35,117 nt of DNA, from assembly GCA_022820675.1 (NCBI GenBank), contig JAJEFC010000394.1:1-35117 (forward strand), read 5' to 3'. The notes beneath the pieces are model-generated. The model made no database searches and was not told the DNA's origin. It saw only the letters and a program-made list of their open reading frames with translations. The position numbers were made by a program, and so were the translations under genes. The stretch comes from Vicinamibacteria bacterium. GTDB lineage: Bacteria; Acidobacteriota; Vicinamibacteria; Vicinamibacterales; UBA8438. Positions 8,715 to 17,782 of the stretch are shown one piece after another (position 1 is the stretch's first letter; every line of letters begins with the position of its first letter).

Positions 8715-10189
8715 CAGGTGTCCTTCCCGCCGCCGGCCGGCCCGACCGCGCCGATGAAGTCGGCGGTCTCGATGAAGGTGTCGTTCATGGGAGGCATGGC
8801 CGCCGTCACCGTCCCGTTCAGGGCCGGCGACGTCGCGGCCGGCCGGTAGTCCGGGCTCGACAGGTTGTAGGGATCCGCCAGCATCGGGTCGACGAACGAC
8901 ACGTTGGGGCTGTCCGTGACGATGTCCATCGTCGCCGTCTCCCCCTCGTCCGTCCTGGCTCCGTCGTCGCTGTCGGGCCGGAACTGACCGTCGCACCCGC
9001 TCACGATGCAGTTGCCGTGGATGATGCCGCTCCCGAGGGTCAGGCTCCCGTTGTCGACCTGATCGTACGTCGCGGTGTGGTCGATGTCGATGGACGCCTC
9101 CTTGAAGCCGAGGACGATGAAGTTCCGGATGGTGGCGGAGGTGCCCTCGCGCAGCAGCATGCCGATGTCGCTCTCGCTGCCCTCGTCGGTGTCGGGGTCG
9201 CCGATGAGGGTCAGGTTGTAGAGGGTCGGGTTGGAGCGCGGCGTCAGGTTGTTGTTGTCGCCGTTGTTGTCCGCCTCGATGCCCTGGTCGGCGTCGTCGC
9301 CGCTCTGCATGACGATGATGAACTGACCCTTGCCGGTCCACCCGTCGGTCCAGTCGACGCTGTCGTCGGCGATGCCCTGCAGCACCACGTGCTTCACCTG
9401 GACGGTGCCCCCGAAGAACTCGAGACCGTCGTCCTTGTTGTACTTGACCATCACGTGGTCGACCTCGGTGTTGCTGCCCACGCCCTGGAAGGCGATGCCG
9501 TTCAGCTCGTTGTCGGGGCTGAACTCGGTGCCCGCGAACTCCACGCGGACGTACCGCAGGTGCCCGCTGTCGTCGGCCGGGTCGCTGCCCCCGTAGGTGC
9601 CGGTGTCGCCCTCGCCGACGGCCTCGCCGCCGGGCACGTTGAGGGGCGCGCGGCCGTTGATGATGAGCCCGCCCCAGTCGGCCCGCCCCCGCTCCCCGAT
9701 GGGCTGGTCGCTGCTGAACACGATGGGCGCGCCGGCCGTGCCGTTGGCGAGGATCCGGGCGCCGCGGGCGATGATGAGGGTGCCGTTGGTGGCGAACTCC
9801 CCGAAGATCTCGGTGCCCGCGTCGATGGTGAGCCGGGCCGGCGACTCGACGAAGACGGCGCCCCGCAGCACCCAGTAGCTGCCGTTGCCCCAGGTCATGT
9901 CGCTGGTGATGCGTCCGCTGACGACGCAGACCTCCTTGTCGATCCCGTCGACGCTCCGGCAGTTGGTCGTCGACTGGGTGAGGGCCGGGGTCCCCGTCAG
10001 CAGGATGCCGGCGCCGGCGAGCAGCAGCGCCGCCGCGGCGCCGCCGAGGGGGCCGTGGCGAAACGCCTCGTCGCACCGCGCGAGGAGGGCGCCGGCGAGG
10101 CGCCCAGGCGCGGGATGCATCGCAGGTCGAAGGCCGCGGGGGCTGTCGCCGCGGGCTCCCGGGGTCGTTCCATGCGTTGTGGTCGACAT
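8681..10189 (-). CDS. Exported right-handed beta-helix protein next to TonB receptor
   Basis: The 502-residue product has an extended N terminus, a hydrophobic segment (about 50-66, GGAAAALLLAGAGILL) and a likely cleavage site near PALTQ. The mature part shows short strand repeats typical of a parallel beta-helix: LTIDAGTEIFGEF, LIIARGARILANG, LRYVRVEFAG, DHVMVKYNKDDGLEFFGG, VKHVVLQGIADDSVDW. It is rich in Asp and Asn, which suggests bound calcium. Similar proteins are often encoded beside TonB-dependent receptors and are thought to sit at the cell surface, but the function is not established. It follows the receptor by 60 bp, so co-transcription is likely. The true start could be an ATG inside the long N terminus. 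Confidence 0.65.
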   Translation of the reverse strand: MSTTTHGTTPGARGDSPRGLRPAMHPAPGRLAGALLARCDEAFRHGPLGGAAAALLLAGAGILLTGTPALTQSTTNCRSVDGIDKEVCVVSGRITSDMTWGNGSYWVLRGAVFVESPARLTIDAGTEIFGEFATNGTLIIARGARILANGTAGAPIVFSSDQPIGERGRADWGGLIINGRAPLNVPGGEAVGEGDTGTYGGSDPADDSGHLRYVRVEFAGTEFSPDNELNGIAFQGVGSNTEVDHVMVKYNKDDGLEFFGGTVQVKHVVLQGIADDSVDWTDGWTGKGQFIIVMQSGDDADQGIEADNNGDNNNLTPRSNPTLYNLTLIGDPDTDEGSESDIGMLLREGTSATIRNFIVLGFKEASIDIDHTATYDQVDNGSLTLGSGIIHGNCIVSGCDGQFRPDSDDGARTDEGETATMDIVTDSPNVSFVDPMLADPYNLSSPDYRPAATSPALNGTVTAAMPPMNDTFIETADFIGAVGPAGGGKDTWWQGWTDFATN

Positions 10190-10249
10190 GATTTGTCCTG
10201 GTTCGGTCTGATTCTGAAATCTCTCTGGTCTCGGGCTCCTGACCGCGCG

Positions 10250-13000
10250 CTACGGATGCACCGAGAGGCCGAACGCCATGGTGCGGCCGAGCTTGTAGAC
10301 GCGCTGGTCGAGCCCGCCCTGCCGGAAGACGTACGGCGCGTCGGTCAGGTTCGAGACCGCGAATCGGAAGCTCACCTGGGTGAAGCGCTTGGCGAAGACG
10401 AAGTCGAGCGAGCTGCGCCCGTCCTGGACGATGTCGGGGAGGCCGAGCGAGCCGACGTCGCTGATGCGGTCGTCGAAGAAGTTGAGCAGCAGGCGGCCCG
10501 AGTAGCCGGCGTTGCTCACCTCGATCATGGTGTTGAAGAGGTTCTTCGAGGTGCCCGCGAGAGGTCGCACCAGCGACGTCTGCACCTGGCGCGCGGCGGC
10601 GTCGAGGGTGACCTCGGAGTCGACCCAGGTGTAGTTGGCGCCGAGGAACAGGTACTCGCCGATCGCCTTGCGGCCCTCGATCTCGAAGCCGGCGTTGGTG
10701 GCCGAGTCGGCGTTCGTGAACGACGTCCGGAGCTGGGCCGTCGGCTCGACGATGCGCTCGATGGGGTTGTCGAAGTTCTTGTAGAAGAAGCTGGCCGCGA
10801 CCACTTCCTCCCCGGACCCGGGGAAGAGCTCCCAGCGCACGTCGAGGTTCTGGATCAGCGACTGACGCAGGTCCGGGTTGCCGACGGTGGCCCGGCCGCC
10901 GACCACGTCGGTGAACTCGAACGGGGCGAGCTCCCGGAACTCGGGGCGGTTGACGGTCTGGCTGACCCCGACCCGGAGGTTCTGGTTGTTCCGGATCGAG
11001 TACACGAGGTTGACGGCGGGGAAGACGTCGGTCTCGTCGAGGTCGGCGCGGATGACGTCGGTGGTGCCGAAGACGGCGCGCGCGAACGGGTCGAAGGTGT
11101 CGACCCGCTGGCGGAAGTTCTCGACCCGGGCCCCCGCCACGAGGCGGAGCCGGACGGCCAGCGGGACGTCGATCATGCCGTAGGCGGAGAGGGTCTCCTG
11201 CGCCGCGTCGTACTGGTCGGTCGGCCGCGTCTCCTCCTTGAGCTGGAAGTTCGGGCCGATGAAGCTCGACGTGAACAGCTCCTCGGCCGGCCGCGAGAGA
11301 TCCAGCCCGCGCGTGTTCGTCGGGACGAACCGGAGCCGGCGGGAGAGGAAGTCGCGGGTGCGGTCGATGTAGCTCGTCCCGAACTTGAGCTGGGTGGGCA
11401 GCCCCGCCCAGTTCTCGACCAGCGTCGACCAGTTCGCGCTGAGCTCGACGCTGTCGTCGACGAGGTCGTTGAACTGGCGAAGCCCGCTCTGGGACTCGTC
11501 GGCGAGCACGAAGGCCTCGCGCGCGGGGTCGAACTCGTAGAGGACCTCGCGCAGGTCGGGCTCGGCCCGGTCCGCCTGCGAGACGGCGATCTTCCAGTCG
11601 AGCCGGCTGTTCGAGGCGTTGGGGAACAGGTGGTCGCCGCCCACGTGGTGCGCGCGAATCTGCTCCTCGATGAAGAAGAGCCGCTGGTTGCGGATGTCGT
11701 TGTCGGCGTCGCTGTTGAACCCCTCGAAGATGCGGGTCTCGTCGGTGCCGACGTGCGTGTAGAAGTTGTCGACCGACAGCCGGTGGTTGGGGCTGAACTG
11801 GTAGGCGAGGTTGCCGACGCCGCCGAGCGTCGAGACGAACTGGGTCTCGTCGAAGTCGTAGGGGCCGTTGAACCGCTCGATGCCGCTGCCGCCCACCTTG
11901 TAGAAGGTGCGCTCCTCTTTCGTGATCTGCGAGTTCTGCGAGTGCCGGACGGTGCCGACCACGCCGAGCTTGCCGAAGCGGCCGCCGAACAGTCCGCTGT
12001 AGGACTGGTTCATCGGCTGGTCCTGCCGCACCGGGTCCCAGACGTTGCTGAACGATTCGCCCAGCCGCTCGAGGTCGCTCTGCAGGAACCCGAGCTCGTC
12101 GCTCGTGAACCGGCCGCCGCGGATGACCTTGCGGTCGGGAAAGCCGGCGGGAAGCGCGCGGGCGCCGCCGCCGAACCCGTTCCAGGGGCTGCCCCCGTCG
12201 TAGCCGAGGCCGCTCTTGCCGGTGGTCAGGGTGTTGTAGGCGCCGCCGAGCGAGAACTCGTAGGCGGTCTCGGTCGGGAGCTTCAGCGGGATGATCTCGA
12301 CGAGGCCGCCCGCGAACTGCGACGGCTTGTCGGGGGTGTAGGTCTTGCTGACCTGGACGCTGTCGATGAGGCCGGTCGGGAACAGGTCGAGCGGCACCAC
12401 CCGTCGGTCGGGCTCGGTGGTGGGCAGGGTCGCGCCGTTGAGGGTCGTGTTGCTGTAGCGCTCGCCGAGGCCGCGCACGAAGACCGATTGGCTGTCGACG
12501 ACCGAGACCCCGGTCACCCGGCTCATGGCGTCGGCCGCGTCCGAGTCGTTGTTCGAGCGCATCTCCGACCCGCCGATGTTGTCCTGCACCGCCGGAGCGC
12601 GCATCCGCAGCATCATCTGCGCCGACGCGGTCGAGCTCTGCGCCTCGAGGGTGGGGGCGACGACCGCCACCTCTTCCGCGAAGACGTTGGTCGTCAGCGA
12701 GACCTGGACCTCGGTGACCTGCCCGGTAACGACCTCGATGTCGACGAGCTGCTCGGCGTACCCGCCCAGCGAGATCCTGATCCGGTGCTCGCCGACCGGC
12801 AGCTCCAGGTCGTAGCGGCCGTCGAGGTCGGTGTAGGTGATGAAGGTGGTGCCGACCGCTTCGACCGGCACGCCGGGCAGGGCGATGGCGTTGGTCTGGT
12901 CGATGACCACCCCGGCCACCCGTCCCGTGTCCTGCGCGGCGGCGGGGGCGGCGCTCAGGAGCAGAGCCGCCGCCAACCCGATCCGGAGCCGTGTTCGCAT
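10250..13000 (-). CDS. TonB-dependent outer-membrane receptor with carboxypeptidase-regulatory-like domain
   Basis: The 916-residue protein starts with a signal peptide (MRTRLRIGLAAALLLSAAPAAAQ). A CarboxypepD_reg-like beta-sandwich follows (about 26-115: GRVAGVVIDQTNAIALPGVPV, DLDGRYDLELPVGEHRIRIS), then a plug domain (AMSRVTGVSVVDSQSVFVRGLGERY, TTLNGATLPTTEPDRR) and a long 22-strand-type barrel ending in SVHP. Such receptors import scarce nutrients across the outer membrane using TonB energy. The substrate is not visible in the sequence. The neighbouring pst-pho genes and the four-part PhoB-like operator upstream suggest a phosphate or organophosphate compound; that is inference. The start is set at the second ATG because GGAG lies 8 nt upstream and the signal peptide begins there. 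Confidence 0.9.
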   Translation of the reverse strand: MRTRLRIGLAAALLLSAAPAAAQDTGRVAGVVIDQTNAIALPGVPVEAVGTTFITYTDLDGRYDLELPVGEHRIRISLGGYAEQLVDIEVVTGQVTEVQVSLTTNVFAEEVAVVAPTLEAQSSTASAQMMLRMRAPAVQDNIGGSEMRSNNDSDAADAMSRVTGVSVVDSQSVFVRGLGERYSNTTLNGATLPTTEPDRRVVPLDLFPTGLIDSVQVSKTYTPDKPSQFAGGLVEIIPLKLPTETAYEFSLGGAYNTLTTGKSGLGYDGGSPWNGFGGGARALPAGFPDRKVIRGGRFTSDELGFLQSDLERLGESFSNVWDPVRQDQPMNQSYSGLFGGRFGKLGVVGTVRHSQNSQITKEERTFYKVGGSGIERFNGPYDFDETQFVSTLGGVGNLAYQFSPNHRLSVDNFYTHVGTDETRIFEGFNSDADNDIRNQRLFFIEEQIRAHHVGGDHLFPNASNSRLDWKIAVSQADRAEPDLREVLYEFDPAREAFVLADESQSGLRQFNDLVDDSVELSANWSTLVENWAGLPTQLKFGTSYIDRTRDFLSRRLRFVPTNTRGLDLSRPAEELFTSSFIGPNFQLKEETRPTDQYDAAQETLSAYGMIDVPLAVRLRLVAGARVENFRQRVDTFDPFARAVFGTTDVIRADLDETDVFPAVNLVYSIRNNQNLRVGVSQTVNRPEFRELAPFEFTDVVGGRATVGNPDLRQSLIQNLDVRWELFPGSGEEVVAASFFYKNFDNPIERIVEPTAQLRTSFTNADSATNAGFEIEGRKAIGEYLFLGANYTWVDSEVTLDAAARQVQTSLVRPLAGTSKNLFNTMIEVSNAGYSGRLLLNFFDDRISDVGSLGLPDIVQDGRSSLDFVFAKRFTQVSFRFAVSNLTDAPYVFRQGGLDQRVYKLGRTMAFGLSVHP

Positions 13001-13104
13001 GCTGTTTTCTCCACGTACGCTGTTCCTCCCGTTGCGCGGCGGCGCGGCGGCGGGAAGGTCGTCTTGTCCGTTCGTCGTCATGCGTGCAACGGTACAGACC
13101 GTCT

Positions 13105-13142
13105 GTGACGGATGGATGACGGGCCGATTACATCGGCGTTAA
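13105..13142 (-). promoter_or_regulatory. PhoB-like operator, four half-sites, before TonB receptor
   Basis: Read on the minus strand, toward the receptor, TTAAC (13138-13142), GTAAT (13127-13131), GTCAT (13116-13120) and GTCAC (13105-13109) lie exactly 11 bp apart. PhoB binds direct repeats with an 11-bp period whose core in E. coli is TGTCA. The last two half-sites here match that core closely. The site ends about 105 bp upstream of the receptor start codon. The identification rests on visual pattern and context. Confidence 0.65.
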
Positions 13143-13211
13143 TTCCGGGGTGGGTTTTTCGGGCTGCGCGGGTCGCCGGTTTCCGCCGGGACGATGACAG
13201 CCCGCGGCAAG

Positions 13212-13373
13212 GGTCCCCGCTGCATTCGACGACGATGCAACTCTGCCCGACTTCGTAGCGTCGGGTTGCGTACTGCCCGATATGCTCCCTCCTCACGCCT
13301 TGTCGGGCGGGCGCCTCGGCTTCCCCCGGCGCCCTCCGGGCGCGGCGCAACGCGGGACTCTCGCCACGGCTGT
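13212..13373 (+). repeat. Dispersed repeat family 2, copy A
   Basis: This element runs from GGTCCCCGCTGCATTCGA through CTGCCCG, TGCGTACTGCCCGATATGC and CACGCCTTGTCGGGCGGG to GCAACGCGGGACTCTCGCC. The same order of blocks recurs in reverse at 17605-17750 and, more diverged, at about 34050-34200. No transposase or protein is encoded. It sits between the receptor's operator and the operator of the response-regulator gene. Confidence 0.65.
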
Positions 13374-13399
13374 TAACGCACTGTTTACGGGACCGTCAT
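13373..13399 (+). promoter_or_regulatory. PhoB-like operator, three half-sites, before response regulator
   Basis: TTAAC (13373-13377), TTTAC (13384-13388) and GTCAT (13395-13399) repeat at exact 11-bp steps on the plus strand. The first two are each preceded by CTG, giving CTGTTAAC and CTGTTTAC, close to the E. coli box. The site is about 190 bp upstream of the response regulator at 13590; a partial family 2 repeat (about 13490-13575) lies between them. Confidence 0.55.
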
Positions 13400-13589
13400 G
13401 GCGGCGAAACAACTGCGCACTACGTTTCGAGCGTCGCCGGGGCCGAAAGCCCGAGCCGGCGGCGGTGGACGGCCGAGCTCCGCTGACGCCATGTCGGGCG
13501 GGTGCCTCGTCCGCCCGTTGGCGCCCTTCCAGGCGCGGTGCGACGCGGGGCTTCACGACGGGCTTCCGAGAGGAGCGCAAGGCGGCGGC

Positions 13590-14273
13590 ATGCGGGTGCT
13601 GGTGGTCGAGGACGACGGCGACATCGCCACGCTGATCAGCGCGGCGTTTCGGCGCGAGGGCAGCGACGACGTGGAGGTGGTCGGCACCGGGACCGCGGCG
13701 TTGCGGGCGGTCGAGGCGGACCCGCCCGAGGTGATGATTCTCGACCTCAACCTGCCCGACATCGACGGGTTCACCCTGTGCCGCAAGCTGCGGGCGCGGC
13801 GGCAAGGCGTGCAGTTGCCGATCATCGTCGTCACCGCGAGGACCAGCGAGGCGGATCGGGTGCGGGCGTTCGAGCTGGGGGCGGACGACTACGTTACCAA
13901 GCCCTTCGGCCTGCGGGAGCTGACGGCGCGGGCCCGGGCGGTCTCGCGGCGAGCGTCGTCGGCGATACAGCCCTCCGAGCTCTACGAGGGCCGCCACCTC
14001 ACCGCCGACTTCGCCGGCGTCGAGGTGACCGTGGACGGCAACCCGGTCCGGCTCACCCGACGCGAGTTCCAGATCCTGCGCTGCCTCGTCGAGCACCGGA
14101 ACCGGGTGCTGTCGCGCGACCGCCTGCTGGACCGGATCTGGGGAAGCGGAGACATCGTCGACGCGCGCACCGTCGACGTCCACCTGGGCCGGTTGCGGGC
14201 GAAGCTGGGGCCGGCCGGCAGCCAGATCGAGACCGTGTTCGGTCTCGGCTACCGGTTCGCGGAGAACCTGTGA
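13590..14273 (+). CDS. PhoB/OmpR-family response regulator (first of two)
   Basis: The 227-residue protein has a receiver domain with acidic D8/D9, phospho-acceptor D52 (ILDLNLPD), T82 and K104 (VTKPF). A winged-helix DNA-binding domain follows (RLTRREFQILRCLVEH, DARTVDVHLGRLRAKLG, TVFGLGYRF). It binds promoter DNA when phosphorylated. The open frame extends back to 13398, but homology begins at MRVLVVEDD; AGGAG at 13571-13575 is a distant SD. It has no adjacent kinase of its own: the only sensor kinase nearby is PhoR at 20.1 kb. Its place between the receptor and pstS suggests control of phosphate genes, perhaps as a second output of PhoR. Confidence 0.88.
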   Translation: MRVLVVEDDGDIATLISAAFRREGSDDVEVVGTGTAALRAVEADPPEVMILDLNLPDIDGFTLCRKLRARRQGVQLPIIVVTARTSEADRVRAFELGADDYVTKPFGLRELTARARAVSRRASSAIQPSELYEGRHLTADFAGVEVTVDGNPVRLTRREFQILRCLVEHRNRVLSRDRLLDRIWGSGDIVDARTVDVHLGRLRAKLGPAGSQIETVFGLGYRFAENL

Positions 14274-14280
14274 CCCGGAA

Positions 14281-14304
14281 CCCGCGCCGTCGGAACGGCG
14301 CGGG
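14281..14304 (+). terminator. Hairpin after response-regulator gene
   Basis: CCCGCGCCGT (14281-14290) and ACGGCGCGGG (14295-14304) are perfect inverted repeats with a 4-nt loop, 7 nt after the stop codon. No T run follows, so termination is uncertain. The GCGCC/GGCGC stem with GGAAC in the loop also resembles the core of repeat family 1. Confidence 0.45.
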
Positions 14305-14359
14305 CTCCCGGGGTCGGAGCGGCAACGGGGGACTCGGGGGCGCCGATGCCGGGCCAGAA

Positions 14360-14376
14360 TTTACATTCTCTTAACA
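14360..14376 (+). promoter_or_regulatory. PhoB-like operator before pstS
   Basis: TTTACA (14360-14365) and TTAACA (14371-14376) are separated by 5 nt, so they have an 11-bp period. This matches the Bacillus-type Pho box, TT(A/T/C)ACA repeated with 5-nt gaps, and fits the half-sites at the other operators here. It ends 33 or 57 bp upstream of the two possible pstS starts, where an activator site for this gene would be expected. Confidence 0.6.
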
Positions 14377-14408
14377 GCGCCGGGCTCGGCTGACGCTACT
14401 GTACGGAA

Positions 14409-15479
14409 ATGTCAGGGGCGGTCAACTGTCGCATGTCGCACACGTCGCGGCTGCTTCGGGCGCTGTCGCTCGCCGGCTGCGGGCTCCTGGCCGCGCTCGC
14501 GGGGGCGGCCGCGTGTCGGGGATGGTTCGACGGCGCCGCACGGGTGGTCGCCGTCGACGGCTCGAGCACGGTGTTTCCCATTGCCGAGGCGGTGGCGGAG
14601 GAGTACCGCCGGGTGGATCCCGCGGCCCGGGTCACAGTGGGCGTGTCCGGCACCGGCGGCGGCTTCGAGAAGTTCTGCGCGGGGGAGACCGCCGTCTCGA
14701 GCGCTTCCCGCCCCATCCGACCCCTCGAGATCGAGGCGTGCGCGGCGGCCGGCATCGAGTTCGTCGAGCTGCCCATCGCCTACGACGGCATCGCCGTCGT
14801 CGTGCACTCGGCCAACGACTGGGTCGAGACCCTGACGACGGAAGACCTGAAGCGGATGTGGGAGCCGGCCGCGCAGGGGACCGTGACCCGCTGGAACCAG
14901 GTCCGGCCCGACTGGCCGAATCGAGAGCTGCGTCTGTTCGGCCCGGGCATCGACTCGGGCACGTTCGACTACTTCACGCAGGCCATCGTGGGCGAGCCCG
15001 GGGCCGGCCGCGGCGACTTCACCTCGAGCGAGGACGACAACGTGCTCGTGCAGGGTGTGTCCAACGACGAGCTGGCGCTGGGGTTCTTCGGCTACGCCCA
15101 CTACGAGGAGAACCGGGGCCGGCTCGGGTTGGCGGCCATCGACGACGGGGACGACACCAACGGCGACGGGGCGATCCGCCCGTCGCCCGACACCGTGCGC
15201 GACGGCACCTATCAGCCGCTCTCCCGGCCCGTCTTTCTCTACGTCAACCCGGTCGCCCTCGATCGGCCGGAAGTCGCGGGGTTCGCGGGCTTCTTTCTCG
15301 CCGAGGGGGCGGCTCTCGTACGCGAGGTGGGGTACGTGTCCCTGACGGATCGAGAGTACGCCCTCGTGCAGCGGCGACTCGATGACCGGGTCGTCGGCAC
15401 GATGTACTGCGGCCCGGGCTGGGACGCCGGCGAGATCGCGTCGCTCGAGGCGTTGCTGAGCCGACCCGGATACTGCTGA
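14409..15479 (+). CDS. pstS: Phosphate ABC transporter substrate-binding protein PstS
   Basis: This is the high-affinity phosphate receptor of the Pst importer, outside the inner membrane. The 356-residue frame shows [18 protein letters not shown], the ligand-loop signature [15 protein letters not shown] with SSASRPI, and later [12 protein letters not shown] and [10 protein letters not shown], all typical of the family. The N terminus has a basic start, a hydrophobic stretch and a Cys after LAGAAA, so it may be lipidated; the lipobox is imperfect. A second ATG at 14433 gives a more compact signal ([15 protein letters not shown]) and AGGGGCGG upstream, and may be the true start. A hairpin and a tandem-repeat block separate it from pstC. 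Confidence 0.93.
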   Translation: MSGAVNCRMSHTSRLLRALSLAGCGLLAALAGAAACRGWFDGAARVVAVDGSSTVFPIAEAVAEEYRRVDPAARVTVGVSGTGGGFEKFCAGETAVSSASRPIRPLEIEACAAAGIEFVELPIAYDGIAVVVHSANDWVETLTTEDLKRMWEPAAQGTVTRWNQVRPDWPNRELRLFGPGIDSGTFDYFTQAIVGEPGAGRGDFTSSEDDNVLVQGVSNDELALGFFGYAHYEENRGRLGLAAIDDGDDTNGDGAIRPSPDTVRDGTYQPLSRPVFLYVNPVALDRPEVAGFAGFFLAEGAALVREVGYVSLTDREYALVQRRLDDRVVGTMYCGPGWDAGEIASLEALLSRPGYC

Positions 15480-15503
15480 GCCCGTCCGCGTCGTCGAGTC
15501 GCC

Positions 15504-15523
15504 CCGGCGGCTCGCGCCGCCGG
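15504..15523 (+). terminator. Hairpin after pstS
   Basis: CCGGCGGC (15504-15511) and GCCGCCGG (15516-15523) form a perfect 8-bp stem with a 4-nt loop, 24 nt after the pstS stop. There is no T run. Hairpins between pstS and pstC often protect the pstS message or lower downstream expression, and this one is in that position. Confidence 0.4.
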
Positions 15524-15570
15524 CGCCCCGCGTCGCCGACGCCACCGACGGTCGCCGCGGTCGTGCGGGG

Positions 15571-15830
15571 TCCTTCAGGCGTCTCGGGTCAGCGAAGCTC
15601 CCGACGCGACCGCGGTCGCGCGGGCGCGCAGGGTGTCCTTCAGGCGTCTCGCGTCGGTGGAGCTTCCGACGCGACCGCCGTTGCGCGGACGCGCAGGGTG
15701 TCCTTCAGGCGTCTCGGGTCGGCGAAGCTCCCGACGCGACCGCCGTCGCGCGGGCGCGCAGGGTGTCCTCCAGGCGTCTCGCGTCGGCGAAACGCCCAAC
15801 GCGACCGCGGGTCGCGCGGTTGCGCGGGAG
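15571..15830 (+). repeat. Four tandem 65-bp repeats before pstC (repeat family 3)
   Basis: Units begin with TCCTTCAGGCGTCTCG at 15571, 15636 and 15701, and with the variant TCCTCCAGG at 15766, giving an exact 65-bp period. Each unit contains CCGACGCGACCGC or a close variant and a palindrome around GCGACCGCGGTCGC; in unit 1 CGCGACCGCGGTCGCG (15605-15620) is perfect. Units differ by a few substitutions. The block fills most of the gap between pstS and pstC and stops just before the pstC ribosome binding site. Confidence 0.9.
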
Positions 15831-15837
15831 CGGCAGA

Positions 15838-16728
15838 ATGGCGCGGACACGACAGGATCGCATCGAGGGCGTCATCGAGTGGGCGCTGCGCGCCTGCGCG
15901 TGGGCGTCGGTCCTCGTGACCGTGGGCATCCTGGCGATCCTGTCCGTCGAGACCTTCCGCTTTCTCCGCGACGTGTCCCCGTTCGAGTTCCTGTTCGGCA
16001 CGGTGTGGACGCCGCTCTTCTTCCAGGAGTCCTTCGGGGTGCTGCCGCTGGTGGCCGGCACCCTGCTGGTGTCGGCCATCGCCCTCGCGGTGGCGCTTCC
16101 GGCCGGGCTGCTGACCGCCGTCTACCTCAGCGAGTACGCGCCGCCGAAGGTGCGTCGCAGCGTCAAGCCGGTGCTGGAGGTCCTGGCCGGCCTGCCGACC
16201 GTCGTGTACGGCTACTTCGCGCTGCTCGCGGTCACCCCGTTCCTGCAGCAGTTCATTCCGGGCCTGTCCGGATTCAACGCCCTCAGCCCCGGTCTGGTCA
16301 TGGGCGTCATGATCCTGCCGCTGGTGTCCTCCCTGTCGGAAGACGCCCTGCAGGGGGTCCCGCGCGGTCTCCGGGACGCGTCGCGGGCGCTGGGGGCCAC
16401 CCGGGCCCAGACGACGCTGGGGGTGGTGCTGCCGGCCGCGATGTCGGGCATCTCGGCCGCCGCCGTCCTCGCCGTCTCGAGGGCCATCGGCGAGACGATG
16501 ATCGTGGCCATCGCGGCCGGGCAGCAACCGCGGCTGACCCTCAATCCGCTGGTGCCGATCGAGACGATGACCGCGTACATCGTGCAGGTCAGCCTCGGCG
16601 ACGCCCCGACCGGGACCCTGGCCTACCGGACCATCTTCGCGGTCGGCATGCTGCTGTTCATCGGCACGTTCTCCCTCAATCTCGTCAGCACGTGGTTGCG
16701 GGGGCGGTACCGCGAGGCGTATCCATGA
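15838..16728 (+). CDS. pstC: Phosphate ABC transporter permease PstC
   Basis: One of the two inner-membrane subunits of the Pst phosphate importer; 296 residues, about six hydrophobic segments. Family blocks are visible: [41 protein letters not shown], the cytoplasmic EAA-like loop [15 protein letters not shown] and [20 protein letters not shown]. The start ATG has GGGAG at 15827-15831; an upstream ATG at 15763 lies inside the tandem repeats and is rejected. The stop overlaps the pstA start (ATGA), so the two are translationally coupled. Confidence 0.94.
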   Translation: MARTRQDRIEGVIEWALRACAWASVLVTVGILAILSVETFRFLRDVSPFEFLFGTVWTPLFFQESFGVLPLVAGTLLVSAIALAVALPAGLLTAVYLSEYAPPKVRRSVKPVLEVLAGLPTVVYGYFALLAVTPFLQQFIPGLSGFNALSPGLVMGVMILPLVSSLSEDALQGVPRGLRDASRALGATRAQTTLGVVLPAAMSGISAAAVLAVSRAIGETMIVAIAAGQQPRLTLNPLVPIETMTAYIVQVSLGDAPTGTLAYRTIFAVGMLLFIGTFSLNLVSTWLRGRYREAYP

Positions 16729-17570
16729 GCCGGCGGTGGCGGAGCCGGCTGTCCGACCTGGCCCTGCACGGCCTGGGGCTGGGGGCGACCCTGCTCGGCC
16801 TGCTGGTGCTCGCGATCCTCCTCGCCGACATCCTTCGCGACGGGCTCGGCCGGCTGTCGTGGGACTTCCTCACGGGCCTGCCGTCGCGCCGCGCCGAGAA
16901 CGCCGGCATCTTCCCGGCGCTGGCGGGCACGGTGTGGGTGATCGCGGTGACCACGGTGCTGGCGGTGCCCATCGGGATCGGGGCGGCGGTCTACCTGGAG
17001 GAGTACGGCGACCGCGGGTGGTGGGCCCGCCTCATCGAGATCAACATCGCCAACCTCGCGGGGGTGCCGTCGGTGATCTACGGGCTCCTCGCGCTGGGGC
17101 TCTTCGTGCGCACGCTGGGGTTCGGCCGCAGCGTGCTGGCCGGCGCCGCGACCCTGGCCCTCCTGGTGCTGCCGGTGGTGATCCTGGCCTCGCGCGAAGC
17201 GCTCCGCGCCGTACCGCCGTCTCTGCGGGAGGCGTCCTATGCCCTGGGGGCGACGCGGTGGCAGACCGTCCGGCACCAGGTGCTGCCGGTCGCCCTGCCC
17301 GGCATGCTCACGGGGACGATACTGGCCTTGTCGCGGGCGATCGGGGAGACGGCGCCCCTGCTCGCGATCGGCGCCCTGACCTACGTCCCGTTCGCGCCCG
17401 ACGGCATCCGGTCGCCGTTCACGGCGCTGCCGATACAGGTGTTCAACTGGATGTCGCGGCCGCAGGAGGCGTTCCTGGAGAACGCGGCTGCCGGTATCAT
17501 GGTGCTGCTGGTCCTGCTGCTCGGGATGAACGGCTTCGCCGCCTGGCTGCGGGACCGATGTCAGGGATGA
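16725..17570 (+). CDS. pstA: Phosphate ABC transporter permease PstA
   Basis: The partner permease of PstC, 281 residues with about six membrane segments. Signature stretches are [61 protein letters not shown], the EAA-like loop [15 protein letters not shown] and [15 protein letters not shown]. The ATG overlaps the pstC stop by 4 nt. The open frame extends far upstream through pstC, but that part is a shadow frame. A family 2 repeat separates it from pstB by 212 bp, an unusually long gap for this operon. Confidence 0.94.
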   Translation: MSRRWRSRLSDLALHGLGLGATLLGLLVLAILLADILRDGLGRLSWDFLTGLPSRRAENAGIFPALAGTVWVIAVTTVLAVPIGIGAAVYLEEYGDRGWWARLIEINIANLAGVPSVIYGLLALGLFVRTLGFGRSVLAGAATLALLVLPVVILASREALRAVPPSLREASYALGATRWQTVRHQVLPVALPGMLTGTILALSRAIGETAPLLAIGALTYVPFAPDGIRSPFTALPIQVFNWMSRPQEAFLENAAAGIMVLLVLLLGMNGFAAWLRDRCQG

Positions 17571-17604
17571 CGACCGCGCCGCCCGGTCGGACGGAGGGGG
17601 GGCC

Positions 17605-17750
17605 TGGAGCCCGTGGCGAAACCCCGCGTTGCACGGAGCACGGCGAGGCGCCTGACTGACGAGGCGCGACGAGGGCGCATATCGGGCATACGCAATCGAG
17701 GAGCAACGCAGCCGGGCAGGATGTATCGCTGCTCGAATGCAGCGGGGACT
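17605..17750 (-). repeat. Dispersed repeat family 2, copy B, between pstA and pstB
   Basis: Read on the minus strand, the element shows GTCCCCGCTGCATTCGA, CTGCCCGGCTGCGT, TTGCGTATGCCCGATATGC and GCAACGCGGGGTTTCGCC in the same order and spacing as copy A at 13212-13373. It has inserted, or been kept, within the pst operon, in the only large gap between transporter genes other than the pstC tandem repeats. Confidence 0.65.
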
Positions 17751-17782
17751 TCCACCACGAGCTGCTGGCAGGTGCCTCGACG

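Noticed and set aside
9017..13108. A 1363-codon open frame on the plus strand
   Set aside because: It lies antisense to the receptor and beta-helix genes, which have clear domain motifs. Its translation is rich in Val, Gly, Glu and Asp with no domain, as expected from GC-rich codon bias.
13212..13373. Family 2 repeat considered as an integron attC site
   Set aside because: No integrase is present, the flanking genes are ordinary operon members, and I cannot find the paired attC core sites in consistent positions.
13398..13589. N-terminal extension of the first response regulator
   Set aside because: The ATG at 13398 overlaps an operator half-site, and the extra residues come from a family 2 repeat fragment. 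The receiver domain starts at 13590.
15571..15830. Tandem repeats considered as a CRISPR array
   Set aside because: The 65-bp units are contiguous and nearly identical over their full length. There are no unique spacers and no cas genes.
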